From: Streptomyces sp. RKAG290 | GTDB taxonomy: Bacteria; Actinomycetota; Actinomycetes; Streptomycetales; Streptomycetaceae | NCBI RefSeq assembly: GCF_023701695.1 | Contig: NZ_JAJOZC010000001.1 | Coordinates: 5,455,894 to 5,519,893, forward strand | Length of the DNA: 64,000 bases | Direction of reading: 5' to 3' | Shown: positions 37,240 to 45,332 of the stretch, in pieces | How the letters are laid out: each line of letters begins with the position of its first letter | How positions within the stretch are numbered: the stretch's first letter is position 1 | The notes under the pieces: generated by a model | The model's input: only the letters and a program-made list of their open reading frames with translations | Database searches by the model: none | What the model was told of the DNA's origin: nothing | Made by a program: the position numbers and the translations under genes

Positions 37240-38283
37240 TCAGACCTGGTCGGCCTTCTCCAGCGCGGTGCAGCAGGTGTCGACGATCAGCCGCGTGACG
37301 ACGTACGGGTCGACGTTGGCGTTCGGACGGCGGTCCTCGATGTAGCCCTTGCGGTCCTGCCCGACCTGCCACGGGATGCGGACCGAGGCGCCGCGGTCGG
37401 AGACGCCGTAGCTGTACTCGTTCCACGGGGCGGTCTCGTGCAGACCGGTCAGCCGCTCGTCGATGCCCGCGCCGTAGTGCTTGACGTGGTCCATCGGCTT
37501 CGAGCCCTCGCCCAGCGACTCGCACGCGGTGATGATCGCGTCGTAACCCTCGCGCATCGCCTTGGTGGAGAAGTTGGTGTGCGCGCCCGCGCCGTTCCAG
37601 TCGCCCTTGACCGGCTTCGGGTCGAGGGTCGCGGAGACGTTGAAGTCCTCGGCGGTGCGGTACAGCAGCCAGCGGGCGACCCACAGCTGGTCGGAGACCT
37701 CCAGCGGGGCCAGCGGGCCCACCTGGAACTCCCACTGGCCGGGCATGACCTCGGCGTTGATGCCGGAGATGCCCAGGCCCGCCTTCAGGCAGTTGTCGAG
37801 GTGCTTCTCGACGATGTCGCGGCCGAAGATCTCGTCGGAGCCGACCCCGCAGTAGTAGCCGCCCTGCGCGGCCGGGAAGCCGCCCTCGGGGAAGCCGAGC
37901 GGCCGGTGGCCGTCGAAGAAGGTGTACTCCTGCTCGATGCCGAAGATCGGCTCCTGACCCGCGAACTGCTCGGCCAGCGGGCGCAGTCCGGCACGCGTGT
38001 TGGACTCGTGCGGGGTCATGTCGATGTGGAAGACCTCGCACAGCACCAGGACGTCGTCACCGCCGCGGATCGGGTCGGGGCAGGTGAAGACCGGCTTCAG
38101 CACCCGGTCGGAGGCGTGGCCCTCGGCCTGGTTGGTGCTCGACCCGTCGAAGCCCCAGATGGGCAGCTCCGCCACGTCGGACGAGGGGGTACCGGGCATG
38201 ATCTTCGTCTTGGAACGGAGCTTGGCGGTCGGCTCGGTGCCGTCGATCCAGATGTACTCAGCCTTGAACGTCACGGAAGCCAT
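37240..38283 (-). CDS. glnII: Glutamine synthetase II (eukaryotic type)
   Basis: A 347-residue GSII, the heat-labile eukaryote-like glutamine synthetase of actinomycetes and rhizobia; it makes glutamine from glutamate, ammonium and ATP in the cytosol. Motifs are AEYIWIDGTEPTAKLRSKTK, WGFDGSSTNQAEG, EQEYTFF, GDWNGAGAHTNFSTKAMRE and RPNANVDPY. Unlike GlnA it has no adenylylation loop, so GlnE would not act on it. Its promoter carries a four-part GlnR-type site. Confidence 0.96.
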   Translation of the reverse strand: MASVTFKAEYIWIDGTEPTAKLRSKTKIMPGTPSSDVAELPIWGFDGSSTNQAEGHASDRVLKPVFTCPDPIRGGDDVLVLCEVFHIDMTPHESNTRAGLRPLAEQFAGQEPIFGIEQEYTFFDGHRPLGFPEGGFPAAQGGYYCGVGSDEIFGRDIVEKHLDNCLKAGLGISGINAEVMPGQWEFQVGPLAPLEVSDQLWVARWLLYRTAEDFNVSATLDPKPVKGDWNGAGAHTNFSTKAMREGYDAIITACESLGEGSKPMDHVKHYGAGIDERLTGLHETAPWNEYSYGVSDRGASVRIPWQVGQDRKGYIEDRRPNANVDPYVVTRLIVDTCCTALEKADQV

Positions 38284-38329
38284 CCTTTGGGGGTGCTGCG
38301 GTCTATGCAGCGCAGCTTCGCAAGACGCG

Positions 38330-38367
38330 ATTTCCCGTCCGTTGCTCTCGTGTGAACCCCGTGTTAC
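38330..38367 (-). promoter_or_regulatory. GlnR operator of glnII (a1-b1-a2-b2 boxes)
   Basis: Read on the minus strand: GTAAC-n6-TTCAC-n6-GCAAC-n6-GAAAT, with exact 11-bp steps, 47 to 84 bp upstream of the glnII ATG. This fits the published GlnR consensus gTnAc-n6-GaAAc repeated twice, with the second box most degenerate. Spacing and sequence are seen directly; GlnR or GlnRII binding is inferred from the consensus. Confidence 0.82.
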
Positions 38368-38409
38368 CGAGGTTTCCTGTGGAAGACACGCCGGTCGTGG
38401 GGTACTCCC

Positions 38410-39546
38410 TCAGCCCTTGCCGCGGGCCTTGAGCAGCGACTCGAAGCCGGCTGCCCGGATCCGCCGCACCAGCTCCTCCTCGCTCGTCCCCAGCGCCGCC
38501 GCGGCGTGCGGGAGCAGCCAGTCCGCGTCGGCGAGCCGCTGCAGCAGATGACCGCGCCGGATCTGCGCCTCGGACAGCCGGAACGTCTTCAGGTAGGCGA
38601 CCTGCCCCTTGTGACCGGTGATCGTCTCGCCGATGTGCTGCCCGCCACTGTTGCGCAGGAACGGCGGCAGGAACCGCCAGAGCGTGAACGACCCCATCCG
38701 GTACACCCGGTCGAAGCCGTACGAGGAGTCCAGCAGCTCCCGGGCGAAGAGCGTGTCGTGCGCCTCGCTCCACGCCCGCTCCTGCTCCCACGCGGCCGCC
38801 CGCAGACCGGCGAGCGTGTCCAGCCGGGGGCCGTCCGCGAGCCGCGCCCCGAAGTCGGCCACCGGCGCGCCGTACATCGCGTACTGGTGGACGAGCTCCC
38901 CGTACAGATCCTCGATCAGGGAGGGATGCAGCAGCCGGTAGTCGTCGGGGTGCGGCACCACGAAGGCGGCTGCGAGCGCGTCGGCCGCGTACACCATCAC
39001 CCCGCACTGGCCGGGATGGATCTCGAACGCCCGCAGCGCGTCGCCGAGCCCGCGCACCGACCACCCCAGGTACGCGTCCTCGGCGCGCGGCGAGAGGCCG
39101 TCGCGCAGCGCCTGCCGCGACCACTCCTCCCAGGCGGTCGACGGGCCGCCGAAGTGCAGCGCGAGATAGCCCTCCAGAGCGAGGTGCAGCGGCAGGAAGC
39201 GCAGCCGGTCACCGGGCTGCCGCTTGGCCATCCGGTGGTGGCGGTGGCGCGGCAGCCGCATGGTCCTGGGCGGGGTGCTCCCGCCGCCGTGGGCCGCCAG
39301 CTGCGTACCGTACGCGGCGGCGCCGGCGCCCTCGCCCGACCAGTCGGCGACGAAGCCGTGCGGGATGTAGGAGGTGTAGTGGCTCCGCGGACCGACCTCC
39401 ACGACGTCGCTCCCGAAGCCCGTGTACAGCTCCTCGTGCAGCCGGAGCCCCTCGACGGGCTTCTCGCGCACCAGGGGCACCAGCCTGATGCCGCCCCACA
39501 CCTGCGAGGGGCGGGCGGTGAGGCCGGTCAGCTCCAGTCGGTTCAC
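38410..39546 (-). CDS. ARPP-2-like protein coupled to the vWA gene
   Basis: A 378-residue cytosolic protein. It begins VNRLELTGLTARPSQVWGGI at a GTG that overlaps the stop of the upstream vWA gene by 4 bp, which decides the start. The N-terminal segment VWGGIRLVPLVREKPVEGLR resembles the ARPP-2 domain, a family named for association with ADP-ribose-glycohydrolase/phosphatase genes in predicted RNA-repair or stress systems. The C-terminal region ends with GTSEEELVRRIRAAGFESLL. Biochemical activity is unknown. The domain name is my recollection of the family, not an alignment result. Confidence 0.55.
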   Translation of the reverse strand: MNRLELTGLTARPSQVWGGIRLVPLVREKPVEGLRLHEELYTGFGSDVVEVGPRSHYTSYIPHGFVADWSGEGAGAAAYGTQLAAHGGGSTPPRTMRLPRHRHHRMAKRQPGDRLRFLPLHLALEGYLALHFGGPSTAWEEWSRQALRDGLSPRAEDAYLGWSVRGLGDALRAFEIHPGQCGVMVYAADALAAAFVVPHPDDYRLLHPSLIEDLYGELVHQYAMYGAPVADFGARLADGPRLDTLAGLRAAAWEQERAWSEAHDTLFARELLDSSYGFDRVYRMGSFTLWRFLPPFLRNSGGQHIGETITGHKGQVAYLKTFRLSEAQIRRGHLLQRLADADWLLPHAAAALGTSEEELVRRIRAAGFESLLKARGKG

Positions 39547-41033
39547 AGCGGGCCTCCTGCCCGGTCGGCCGTCACGAACCGGGCGACCTGCCGGTCCAGA
39601 TAGGCGTGCAGTGCGGCGGGGCCGGTGCGCCCCTCCGAGAACTGTGCGATCTCCACCAGCGCCGGCAGGTCCTCCGCGTCCCGGATACCGGCGGTCGGTA
39701 CGCTCGGCGACAGCCGCCGGACGTCGAAACCGTCCGCGTCGTATACAGGGTTCACATGGACCACAGCAGTGCGCCGGCCGGGATCGAGCCTGGTCCGCCA
39801 CACCCGCAGCACCTCGCCCGCGAGCCCGCAAGGCGCGTTGTCCCAGCCGTCCGAGACGATGACCAGCCGGTCGGGGCCGTGCTCCAGGGCGTCCAGGACC
39901 CGGGTGCCGAGCGGCGTCGGCCCCCAGGGCCTGACGAGCAGCGGATCACCGGTGCCGGTGGTCCACAGCGGGGTGTACGCGCCGGGCGCGGCCAGCGCCT
40001 CCAGCAGGAAGTGGCAGGCCAGCGCCACGGCGAGCGGACGGCGCCGCTTCTCGCCCGAACCGGACGAGGAGTAGCTGTCGTCCAGCACCGCCGCGACCCG
40101 GCCCCAGCTGCCGGCGTGCGGACCCGCCGCCCGGCGGGCCGCGGTGCGCAGCGCCCGGGTCAGCTCCTCGCGGTGGAGCCTGCGCGGCTGCGCACGGAGC
40201 GACAGGACGTACAGGGCGAGCCGGGTCAGCGGCATCACCGTCAGGTCGACCCCCGCGGGCAGCTCCGACGGGGACGCCGCCCCGCGCTGCTCCTGGGTGC
40301 GCAGCCGCTCCAGCCGGGTCATCCGGGGCACCATCCGCTCCAGGAACGCCTCGCGCTTCATGCCGTGCCGGGCCGCGAAGCCCTCGGCGACGGTGAAGGG
40401 GAGCTCGTCGACGGCGCGCTGCTCGTAGTGGGCGCGGCGCCAGGCGTCGAGCAGCCGGTGCCGGTAGCGGGGCAGCTTCCCCGGCCGGAAGAGGAAGGCG
40501 CCCAGCTCGCTGCCGGGCTCCGTCCCGCTGCCCGGCCCCTCGCCGTCGGCAAGCCGCAGGTGCGCGTGCCGGACCGCGTTCTTCAGCCCCGGGCGGTACT
40601 TCACCGCGTCGTGGGCCGGGTCCGGCCGGGCGGCCAGCCAGTCGCGCATGATCGCGCGGGTGCGACGGTTGTTGACCCTGGCCGCCCGCAGCCCCCGGAA
40701 CAGCCGGTAGACCCGCTGCGGCGGCAGCTTCGCCAGCCGCGCGGCGATCAGCCGGCCCTCGGTGCGCTTCTCCTCGTCCGTGGCCTCGGCGGCGTGCTCC
40801 AGCAGACCCTGCACGATGCGCACCGCGTTGTGGTCGTTGATGCCGAGAGCGAGCGAGGCGGCGTACACCCGGCGGTAGTTGACCCGTACGTACTCGTGCA
40901 GGAAGTCCAGCGAGAGCTGTTGCCGGTACGCCCCCGAGTGGAACTCCCGTTGCCCGGTCGCCGTGACGGCCGCGTTGACGAACAGGAGCACGTCCTCGGC
41001 GGCGACAAGATCGGCATGCGTGTCGGTCGTCAT
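39543..41033 (-). CDS. TROVE-like/vWA-domain protein
   Basis: A 496-residue protein. The first ~280 residues are helical (INDHNAVRIVQGLLEHA, AARVNNRRTRAIMRDWLA), reminiscent of the HEAT-like TROVE module of Ro60. The C-terminal part is a von Willebrand A domain with a MIDAS metal site: Asp318-x-Ser320-x-Ser322 in DDSYSSSGSG and the later VIVSDGWDNA. Ro60-type TROVE-vWA proteins bind small structured RNAs, but I see no clear Y-RNA-like gene beside it. It is coupled by 4-bp overlap to the ARPP-2-like gene. Function unknown. Confidence 0.65.
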   Translation of the reverse strand: MTTDTHADLVAAEDVLLFVNAAVTATGQREFHSGAYRQQLSLDFLHEYVRVNYRRVYAASLALGINDHNAVRIVQGLLEHAAEATDEEKRTEGRLIAARLAKLPPQRVYRLFRGLRAARVNNRRTRAIMRDWLAARPDPAHDAVKYRPGLKNAVRHAHLRLADGEGPGSGTEPGSELGAFLFRPGKLPRYRHRLLDAWRRAHYEQRAVDELPFTVAEGFAARHGMKREAFLERMVPRMTRLERLRTQEQRGAASPSELPAGVDLTVMPLTRLALYVLSLRAQPRRLHREELTRALRTAARRAAGPHAGSWGRVAAVLDDSYSSSGSGEKRRRPLAVALACHFLLEALAAPGAYTPLWTTGTGDPLLVRPWGPTPLGTRVLDALEHGPDRLVIVSDGWDNAPCGLAGEVLRVWRTRLDPGRRTAVVHVNPVYDADGFDVRRLSPSVPTAGIRDAEDLPALVEIAQFSEGRTGPAALHAYLDRQVARFVTADRAGGPL

Positions 41034-41244
41034 GATGCATCCCCCGTGGTGTTCCGCGAGGCGGTACGCACACGCGGAAGCCGGCCGGGGAATGAGGGCG
41101 CGAGCAGCGAAATGTTTGCTTTACAGGCAAGTCCCGGAAGTCGCGCCGGAGTCCCGCGGCCGGCCCCGCCAACGTAACCGCCCGGCCGCCCGCCCCGCCA
41201 CTGGATTCGGCCGCCCGCACCGGCGGACCGGGCACACTTGTCCC

Positions 41245-42153
41245 ATGACGACATCCGTGACCCCCCTGCGTATCGGCCTGGTCGGTACGGGCCCCTGGGC
41301 CCGCAACACCCAGGCCCCCGCCCTCGCCGCCCACCCCGGCGCCGTGCTGAGCGGGGTGTGGGGCCGCCGGGCCGAGGCCGCGCAGGAGCTGGCCGCCGCC
41401 CATGGCACCACGGCTTACACCGGTGACGCGGGGCTCGACGAGCTGTTCGCCGCGAGCGACGCCGTCGCGTTCGCGCTGCCGCCGGACGTGCAGGCCCCGC
41501 TCGCCGCCCGGGCGGCGGCGGCCGGCTGCCATCTCCTCATGGACAAGCCGGTGGCCACGACCGTCGCGGGAGCGCGCGAGGTGGCCGAGGCGGTCGAGCA
41601 GGCCCGGGTCGCCTCCCTCGTCTTCTGCACCCTGCGCTTCGCCCCGGAGACCTCCGCCTGGATCGCCGAACAGAACGCGGTGGGCGGCTGGTTCACCGCC
41701 CACGCCCACTGGATCGGCGCCCTGTGGGCGCCCGGCGCGACCAGCGAGTACGCCGCGTCGCCCTGGCGCCACGAGAAGGGCGGCCTCTGGGACGTCGGCC
41801 CGCACGCGCTGTCGGTGCTCATCCCGGTGCTGGGTGAGGTGACGCAGCTGACCGCGGCCCGCGGCCCCGCCGACGCCCACCACCTCGTCCTCCGTCACGC
41901 CTCCGGCGCCTCCAGCACGGTGACGCTGGCACTGGCCGCGCCGGCGGCAGCGGCCGGGGTGGAGATCGAGCTCAGGGGCGAGCACGGCATCGTCGGCCTG
42001 CCCCGGTGGGACGGCGCCGTCGCCGCCTTCCGCAGGGCGGTGGACGCGCTGATCGAATCGGTCCGTACGGGGGAGGCGCACCCCTGCGACGTACGGTTCG
42101 GCCTGCGGCTGACGGAACTGCTCGCGGAGGCCGAGGCACAGGCCGGGAAGTAG
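41245..42153 (+). CDS. Gfo/Idh/MocA-family oxidoreductase
   Basis: A 302-residue NAD(P)-dependent dehydrogenase-like protein. The Rossmann fold has GLVGTGPWARNTQAPAL, followed by GVWGRRAEAA and the conserved MDKPVATT. The C-terminal substrate domain shows WDVGPHALSVLIP. ATG 41245 has no obvious ribosome binding site and may be translated from a leaderless transcript. Substrate unknown, most likely a sugar or inositol derivative. Confidence 0.82.
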   Translation: MTTSVTPLRIGLVGTGPWARNTQAPALAAHPGAVLSGVWGRRAEAAQELAAAHGTTAYTGDAGLDELFAASDAVAFALPPDVQAPLAARAAAAGCHLLMDKPVATTVAGAREVAEAVEQARVASLVFCTLRFAPETSAWIAEQNAVGGWFTAHAHWIGALWAPGATSEYAASPWRHEKGGLWDVGPHALSVLIPVLGEVTQLTAARGPADAHHLVLRHASGASSTVTLALAAPAAAAGVEIELRGEHGIVGLPRWDGAVAAFRRAVDALIESVRTGEAHPCDVRFGLRLTELLAEAEAQAGK

Positions 42154-42193
42154 CGGGCGGCCGCCCGGTCTCTCACCCTGAGTACGCCGCGCC

Positions 42194-42553
42194 TCAGCGC
42201 CCCATGGCGTTCCGTACCGCCTCGTCCGTGCGCGCGACCACGGCCGTGCCGTCCTGCGCCGTGATGATCGGCCGCTGGATCAGCTTCGGACGGGCGGCGA
42301 GAGCCGTGATCCACCGCTCCCGCGCAGCCGCCTCGCGCGGCCACTCCTTGAGCCCCAGCTCCTTCGCTTCCGCCTCCTGCGTCCGCGTGATGTCCCACGG
42401 CTCCAGCCCGAGCCGGTCGAGCACCGCCCGGATCTCGTCCGGGGACGGCACGTCCTCCAGGTAGCGGCGGACGGTGTAGTCGGCGCCCTCCGCGTCGAGC
42501 AGCCGCACCGCGCTGCGGCACTTGGAACAAGCGGGGTTGATCCAGATCTCCAT
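42194..42553 (-). CDS. ArsC/Spx-family thioredoxin-fold protein
   Basis: A 119-residue arsenate reductase-like protein. The N-terminus has the redox motif NPACSKCRSA (two Cys spaced by two) on a thioredoxin fold, and the RP-I segment PKLIQRPIIT. No ars operon genes are nearby, so it may reduce another substrate or act like Spx/YffB. It converges with the Gfo/Idh/MocA gene. Confidence 0.82.
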   Translation of the reverse strand: MEIWINPACSKCRSAVRLLDAEGADYTVRRYLEDVPSPDEIRAVLDRLGLEPWDITRTQEAEAKELGLKEWPREAAARERWITALAARPKLIQRPIITAQDGTAVVARTDEAVRNAMGR

Positions 42554-42672
42554 GGGTCCAAAGGTACGGGATGGACCCGCGAAAACCCCTCTGGCCAGGG
42601 ACGATTGTCAGTGCGGGGCAGTAAAATGGAGGTAGTTCGTGAGGGTTCCACCACCGTGCCAGGAGGTTGCCA

Positions 42673-42942
42673 ATGGCCGTTGCCGCAGTCACGACCAAGC
42701 CGCTCTACAAGCCCCTGCAGAAGAAGCCGCTCCCCGCCGGCCGTCCCCGTGAGTGGTACGTCACCCACAACCGCCGGCTGAAGGCGATGCGCCTGGCGAT
42801 CGCCCTGCTCGACACCGGCGTCCACCAGCCGTCGAGCGCCGGGAACGCCCGGATACGTACGACCGCCGAACTCCTCGGCATCCACCCGCCGTCCGACACC
42901 ACCTGTCGCATGGTCCGCGCGCTCATCCGCTACGGCCGCTGA
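42673..42942 (+). CDS. Conserved small actinobacterial protein
   Basis: An 89-residue basic protein. The N-terminus MAVAAVTTKPLYKPLQKKPL is followed by REWYVTHNRRLKAMRLAIAL and a conserved C-terminus (SDTTCRMVRALIRYGR). Start ATG 42673 with AGGAGG at 42661-42666. Its codon use and ribosome binding site are strong. The family is widespread in Streptomyces but has no known function; a nucleic-acid or ribosome role would fit the basic charge but is a guess. Confidence 0.75.
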   Translation: MAVAAVTTKPLYKPLQKKPLPAGRPREWYVTHNRRLKAMRLAIALLDTGVHQPSSAGNARIRTTAELLGIHPPSDTTCRMVRALIRYGR

Positions 42943-42960
42943 CCGCCGGGCACCGACCGC

Positions 42961-42992
42961 GCTGCGCCCCCGGGATGTCCCGGGGGCGCAGC
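42961..42992. terminator. Bidirectional terminator
   Basis: Perfect 15-bp stem GCTGCGCCCCCGGGA (42961-42975), loop TG, complement at 42978-42992, lying between the convergent small gene and the MmpS-like gene. Confidence 0.85.
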
Positions 42993-42998
42993 CGCGTC

Positions 42999-43436
42999 TC
43001 AGAACCCGCTGCAGGTGGCGGTGGCGAAGGCGCCGGAGGCCCGGTCGGTCCGCCTGGTGCCGTCGTCCACCGTCACCGAGCAGGCGACCTCGCCGCCGGA
43101 CCTGCCGACGCTGACGACGAACGAACCGCCGTTCATGAACCCCTTGGTCTCCAGCTCCCCGGCCCACGGCAGGGTCCGCAGGGTCAGCCGCCCGGTCGAC
43201 AGGGCTTCCTCCTGCCAGGTGCTGTAGGTGAGGGTCACGTCCTTGGCGGTGCCGGTGACCTCGTACCTGATCCGCAGGGTCCGTGAGCCCTGCTGGGACA
43301 CCTCATGGGCCAGCACCGCGGAGACCGCGCCCGCGGCGAGGGCCAGCAGCGCGGCCACCAGCAACAGCACCCACGGCCAGATCCGCCGCGGCCGTCGCGG
43401 CGGCGGCGGTTCGTCGTCGGTCGCCTGCTCGCTCAT
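42999..43436 (-). CDS. MmpS-like single-pass membrane protein
   Basis: A 145-residue protein: a Pro/Arg-rich cytosolic start (ATDDEPPPPRRPRRIW), one transmembrane helix (WVLLLVAALLALAAGAVSAV) and an external beta domain with two Cys (VACSVTV and TATCSGF). The pattern recalls MmpS-type accessory proteins for MMPL exporters. An MMPL gene is in this window at 32553-34691 but is not adjacent. Role inferred. Confidence 0.65.
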   Translation of the reverse strand: MSEQATDDEPPPPRRPRRIWPWVLLLVAALLALAAGAVSAVLAHEVSQQGSRTLRIRYEVTGTAKDVTLTYSTWQEEALSTGRLTLRTLPWAGELETKGFMNGGSFVVSVGRSGGEVACSVTVDDGTRRTDRASGAFATATCSGF

Positions 43437-43571
43437 GCCCCTACCCTCGACGGTCCCGCCCCGGTCCGCGACCCCGCCCCCACCACCCCCTCACCCGTCC
43501 GGCCCGCACGGCATGCGCCCCCACCCGTCCCCGCCTTGACTTGGGGTGACGGACGAGTGCTGGGAGGCACC

Positions 43572-44057
43572 ATGACGAGGCGAGGCGTACGGGGCGCGGG
43601 TGCCGTGCTGGTGGCGATCGTCCTGGCTTCGACGGCAGCGGCGTGCTCGGACGACGGGGACAGCGCCTCCAGCACGGCGTCGCAGGCGGCGTCGGCCGCC
43701 TCCTCGTTGGCATCCAAGGGCTCCGACGTGGTCGCCTCGGCGACGGCCGCCGCCCAGGACAAGATGAACAGCTTCAAGGACGGCGTGAACGCGAGCGGCG
43801 ACGTCAAGGCGGGAGCGCCGGCCACCGACAAGGACGGCCACGTCACCTCGAAGATCACGGTGAAGAACGGTACCGACTCCTCGCAGTCCTACGCCGTGCA
43901 GATCAACTACCGCGATCCGAACGGCAATCTGCTCGACACCGTCGTGGTGACCGTCGACGACGTCGCCTCCGGGGCAGCCGAGAACGCCACTGCCCGCAGC
44001 AACCGCAAGCTCGACGGAAACGTCGAGACCGAGGTGGGCAAGGCGCTGCGACACTGA
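43572..44057 (+). CDS. FxLYD-like putative lipoprotein
   Basis: A 161-residue lipoprotein. The signal ends at STAAACSDDG, with Cys as the lipid anchor. A Ser/Ala-rich stretch follows, then a beta domain (SKITVKNGTDSSQSYAVQIN, YRDPNGNLLDTVVV) as in FxLYD lipoproteins. ATG 43572 with GGGAGG upstream. Function unknown. Confidence 0.72.
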   Translation: MTRRGVRGAGAVLVAIVLASTAAACSDDGDSASSTASQAASAASSLASKGSDVVASATAAAQDKMNSFKDGVNASGDVKAGAPATDKDGHVTSKITVKNGTDSSQSYAVQINYRDPNGNLLDTVVVTVDDVASGAAENATARSNRKLDGNVETEVGKALRH

Positions 44058-44468
44058 CGCGACGGGCGTCCACGGACTCCCTGAGAAGAGCGTCCTGCTG
44101 AATTCGGCGCGTTATTCATGCCCGGATGAAACTGGCAGCGTGCACGAACTCATGCCCTCCTGAATCGTCAATTCACGTGGCTGTCCGGAGCCGCGCGTGA
44201 ATTGACCGGGGGTGTGACTCCATGCCCTTGGTCACTCGCCGGATCCGGTGGTGCGGCTGGTACACGTGCCGGAACGCGACCGGTCCCGGGCCCTATAGGA
44301 CTGGCCTATGGCGTCTGCTGACATTCCGTCTTTGCCTCTCGCTCTTTTGTGAACGTACCGTGAAGCAGCTCGACCAGGTGCTCACCGCGAATTCCTTGAG
44401 ATCTCGCGCTCCGGGCACGTCGAATTCTTCCGTCGAGCGGCACGTACGCAATCGAGAGGACCGGTGGC
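44058..44468. other. Gene-free stretch with a long inverted repeat
   Basis: 411 bp of lower G+C than average. It contains a perfect 11-bp inverted repeat GTCAATTCACG (44167-44177) and CGTGAATTGAC (44196-44206) with an 18-nt spacer, and other copies of the GAATTC/AATTC motif. The repeat may end the lipoprotein transcript or be an operator; there is no T tract. No gene was supported, although several short frames exist. Confidence 0.5.
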
Positions 44469-45263
44469 ATGGCCACGAGCGGACACGGATCAGGATCGGG
44501 AACGCGGGATCTCGCGGGAAAGCGGGCCCTGGTCACAGGTGGTTCCCGGGGAATCGGAGCGGCCGTCGTGCGCCAGCTCCTGGACGCGGGCGCCGAAGTG
44601 CTCACCACCGCCAGGTCGGCGACGGGCACGGTGCCCGAGGGTGCCGCCTTCGTGGCGGCCGACGTGCGGACACGGGCGGGCGCGGAGGCGCTCGCCACGA
44701 CCGCGCAGGAACTGCTCGGCGGAGTGGACATCCTGGTCCACAACGCGGGCGGGGCGCGACCTCACGAAGGCGCGTCGGCCATTCCCGACGAGGAGTGGCA
44801 GGACGCGCTGGACCTGAACTTCCTCGCGTCGGTGCGGCTGGACGCACTGCTGACGCCGGGGATGCGGGAGCGGGGTTCGGGGGCGATCGTGCACGTCTCA
44901 TCGGCCGCGGTCCTCACCCCGGTAGGACCGTTCCTGCACTACGTGGCGGCGAAGGCGGCGCTGGAGACCTACAGCCAGGGACTGGCCCTGGAGCTGGCCC
45001 CGTCCGGAATCCGGGTCAACACCGTCTCGCCCGGCAGAACGGCCACCCCCGGCGGCGAGGCGACGCGGGAGGAGTGGGCGCAGGTGGCCGCGCGCATGGG
45101 CGGGGCACCGGACCGGACGAATGCCGGTGACACCACACCGCTGGGGCGCGACGGCCGGCCCGAGGACATCGCCGACGCGGTGCTGTTCCTGCTGTCCGAC
45201 CGGGCGAGCTGGCTGACAGCGAGCAACCTCGTCGTGGACGGCGGCGAGTTCCCCCGGGGCTGA
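44469..45263 (+). CDS. Short-chain dehydrogenase/reductase (SDR)
   Basis: A 264-residue classical SDR using NAD(P)H. Cofactor site ALVTGGSRGIGAAVVRQL, structural NAG (VHNAGGARP), Ser in HVSSAAVLTP, and the catalytic Tyr-x-x-x-Lys in HYVAAKAALET. Start ATG 44469 after GAGAGGACCGGTGGC. It converges on the LysR gene. Substrate unknown. Confidence 0.9.
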   Translation: MATSGHGSGSGTRDLAGKRALVTGGSRGIGAAVVRQLLDAGAEVLTTARSATGTVPEGAAFVAADVRTRAGAEALATTAQELLGGVDILVHNAGGARPHEGASAIPDEEWQDALDLNFLASVRLDALLTPGMRERGSGAIVHVSSAAVLTPVGPFLHYVAAKAALETYSQGLALELAPSGIRVNTVSPGRTATPGGEATREEWAQVAARMGGAPDRTNAGDTTPLGRDGRPEDIADAVLFLLSDRASWLTASNLVVDGGEFPRG

Positions 45264-45332
45264 CGCCGACGCCGGTCCGCAACGCCGGTACCGTCAGCAG
45301 GAATTCAGCGGTCCCTGCTTCCTTCCCGGCCG

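Noticed and set aside
41034..41244. Possible small structured RNA (Y-RNA-like) beside the vWA gene
   Set aside because: Only a 4-5 bp stem around TTGCTTTACAGGCAA was seen. Too weak to annotate without folding and expression data.
44306..44400. Short leader-like frame MASADIPSLPLALL upstream of the SDR gene
   Set aside because: No ribosome binding site and no repeated regulatory codon. Not supported.
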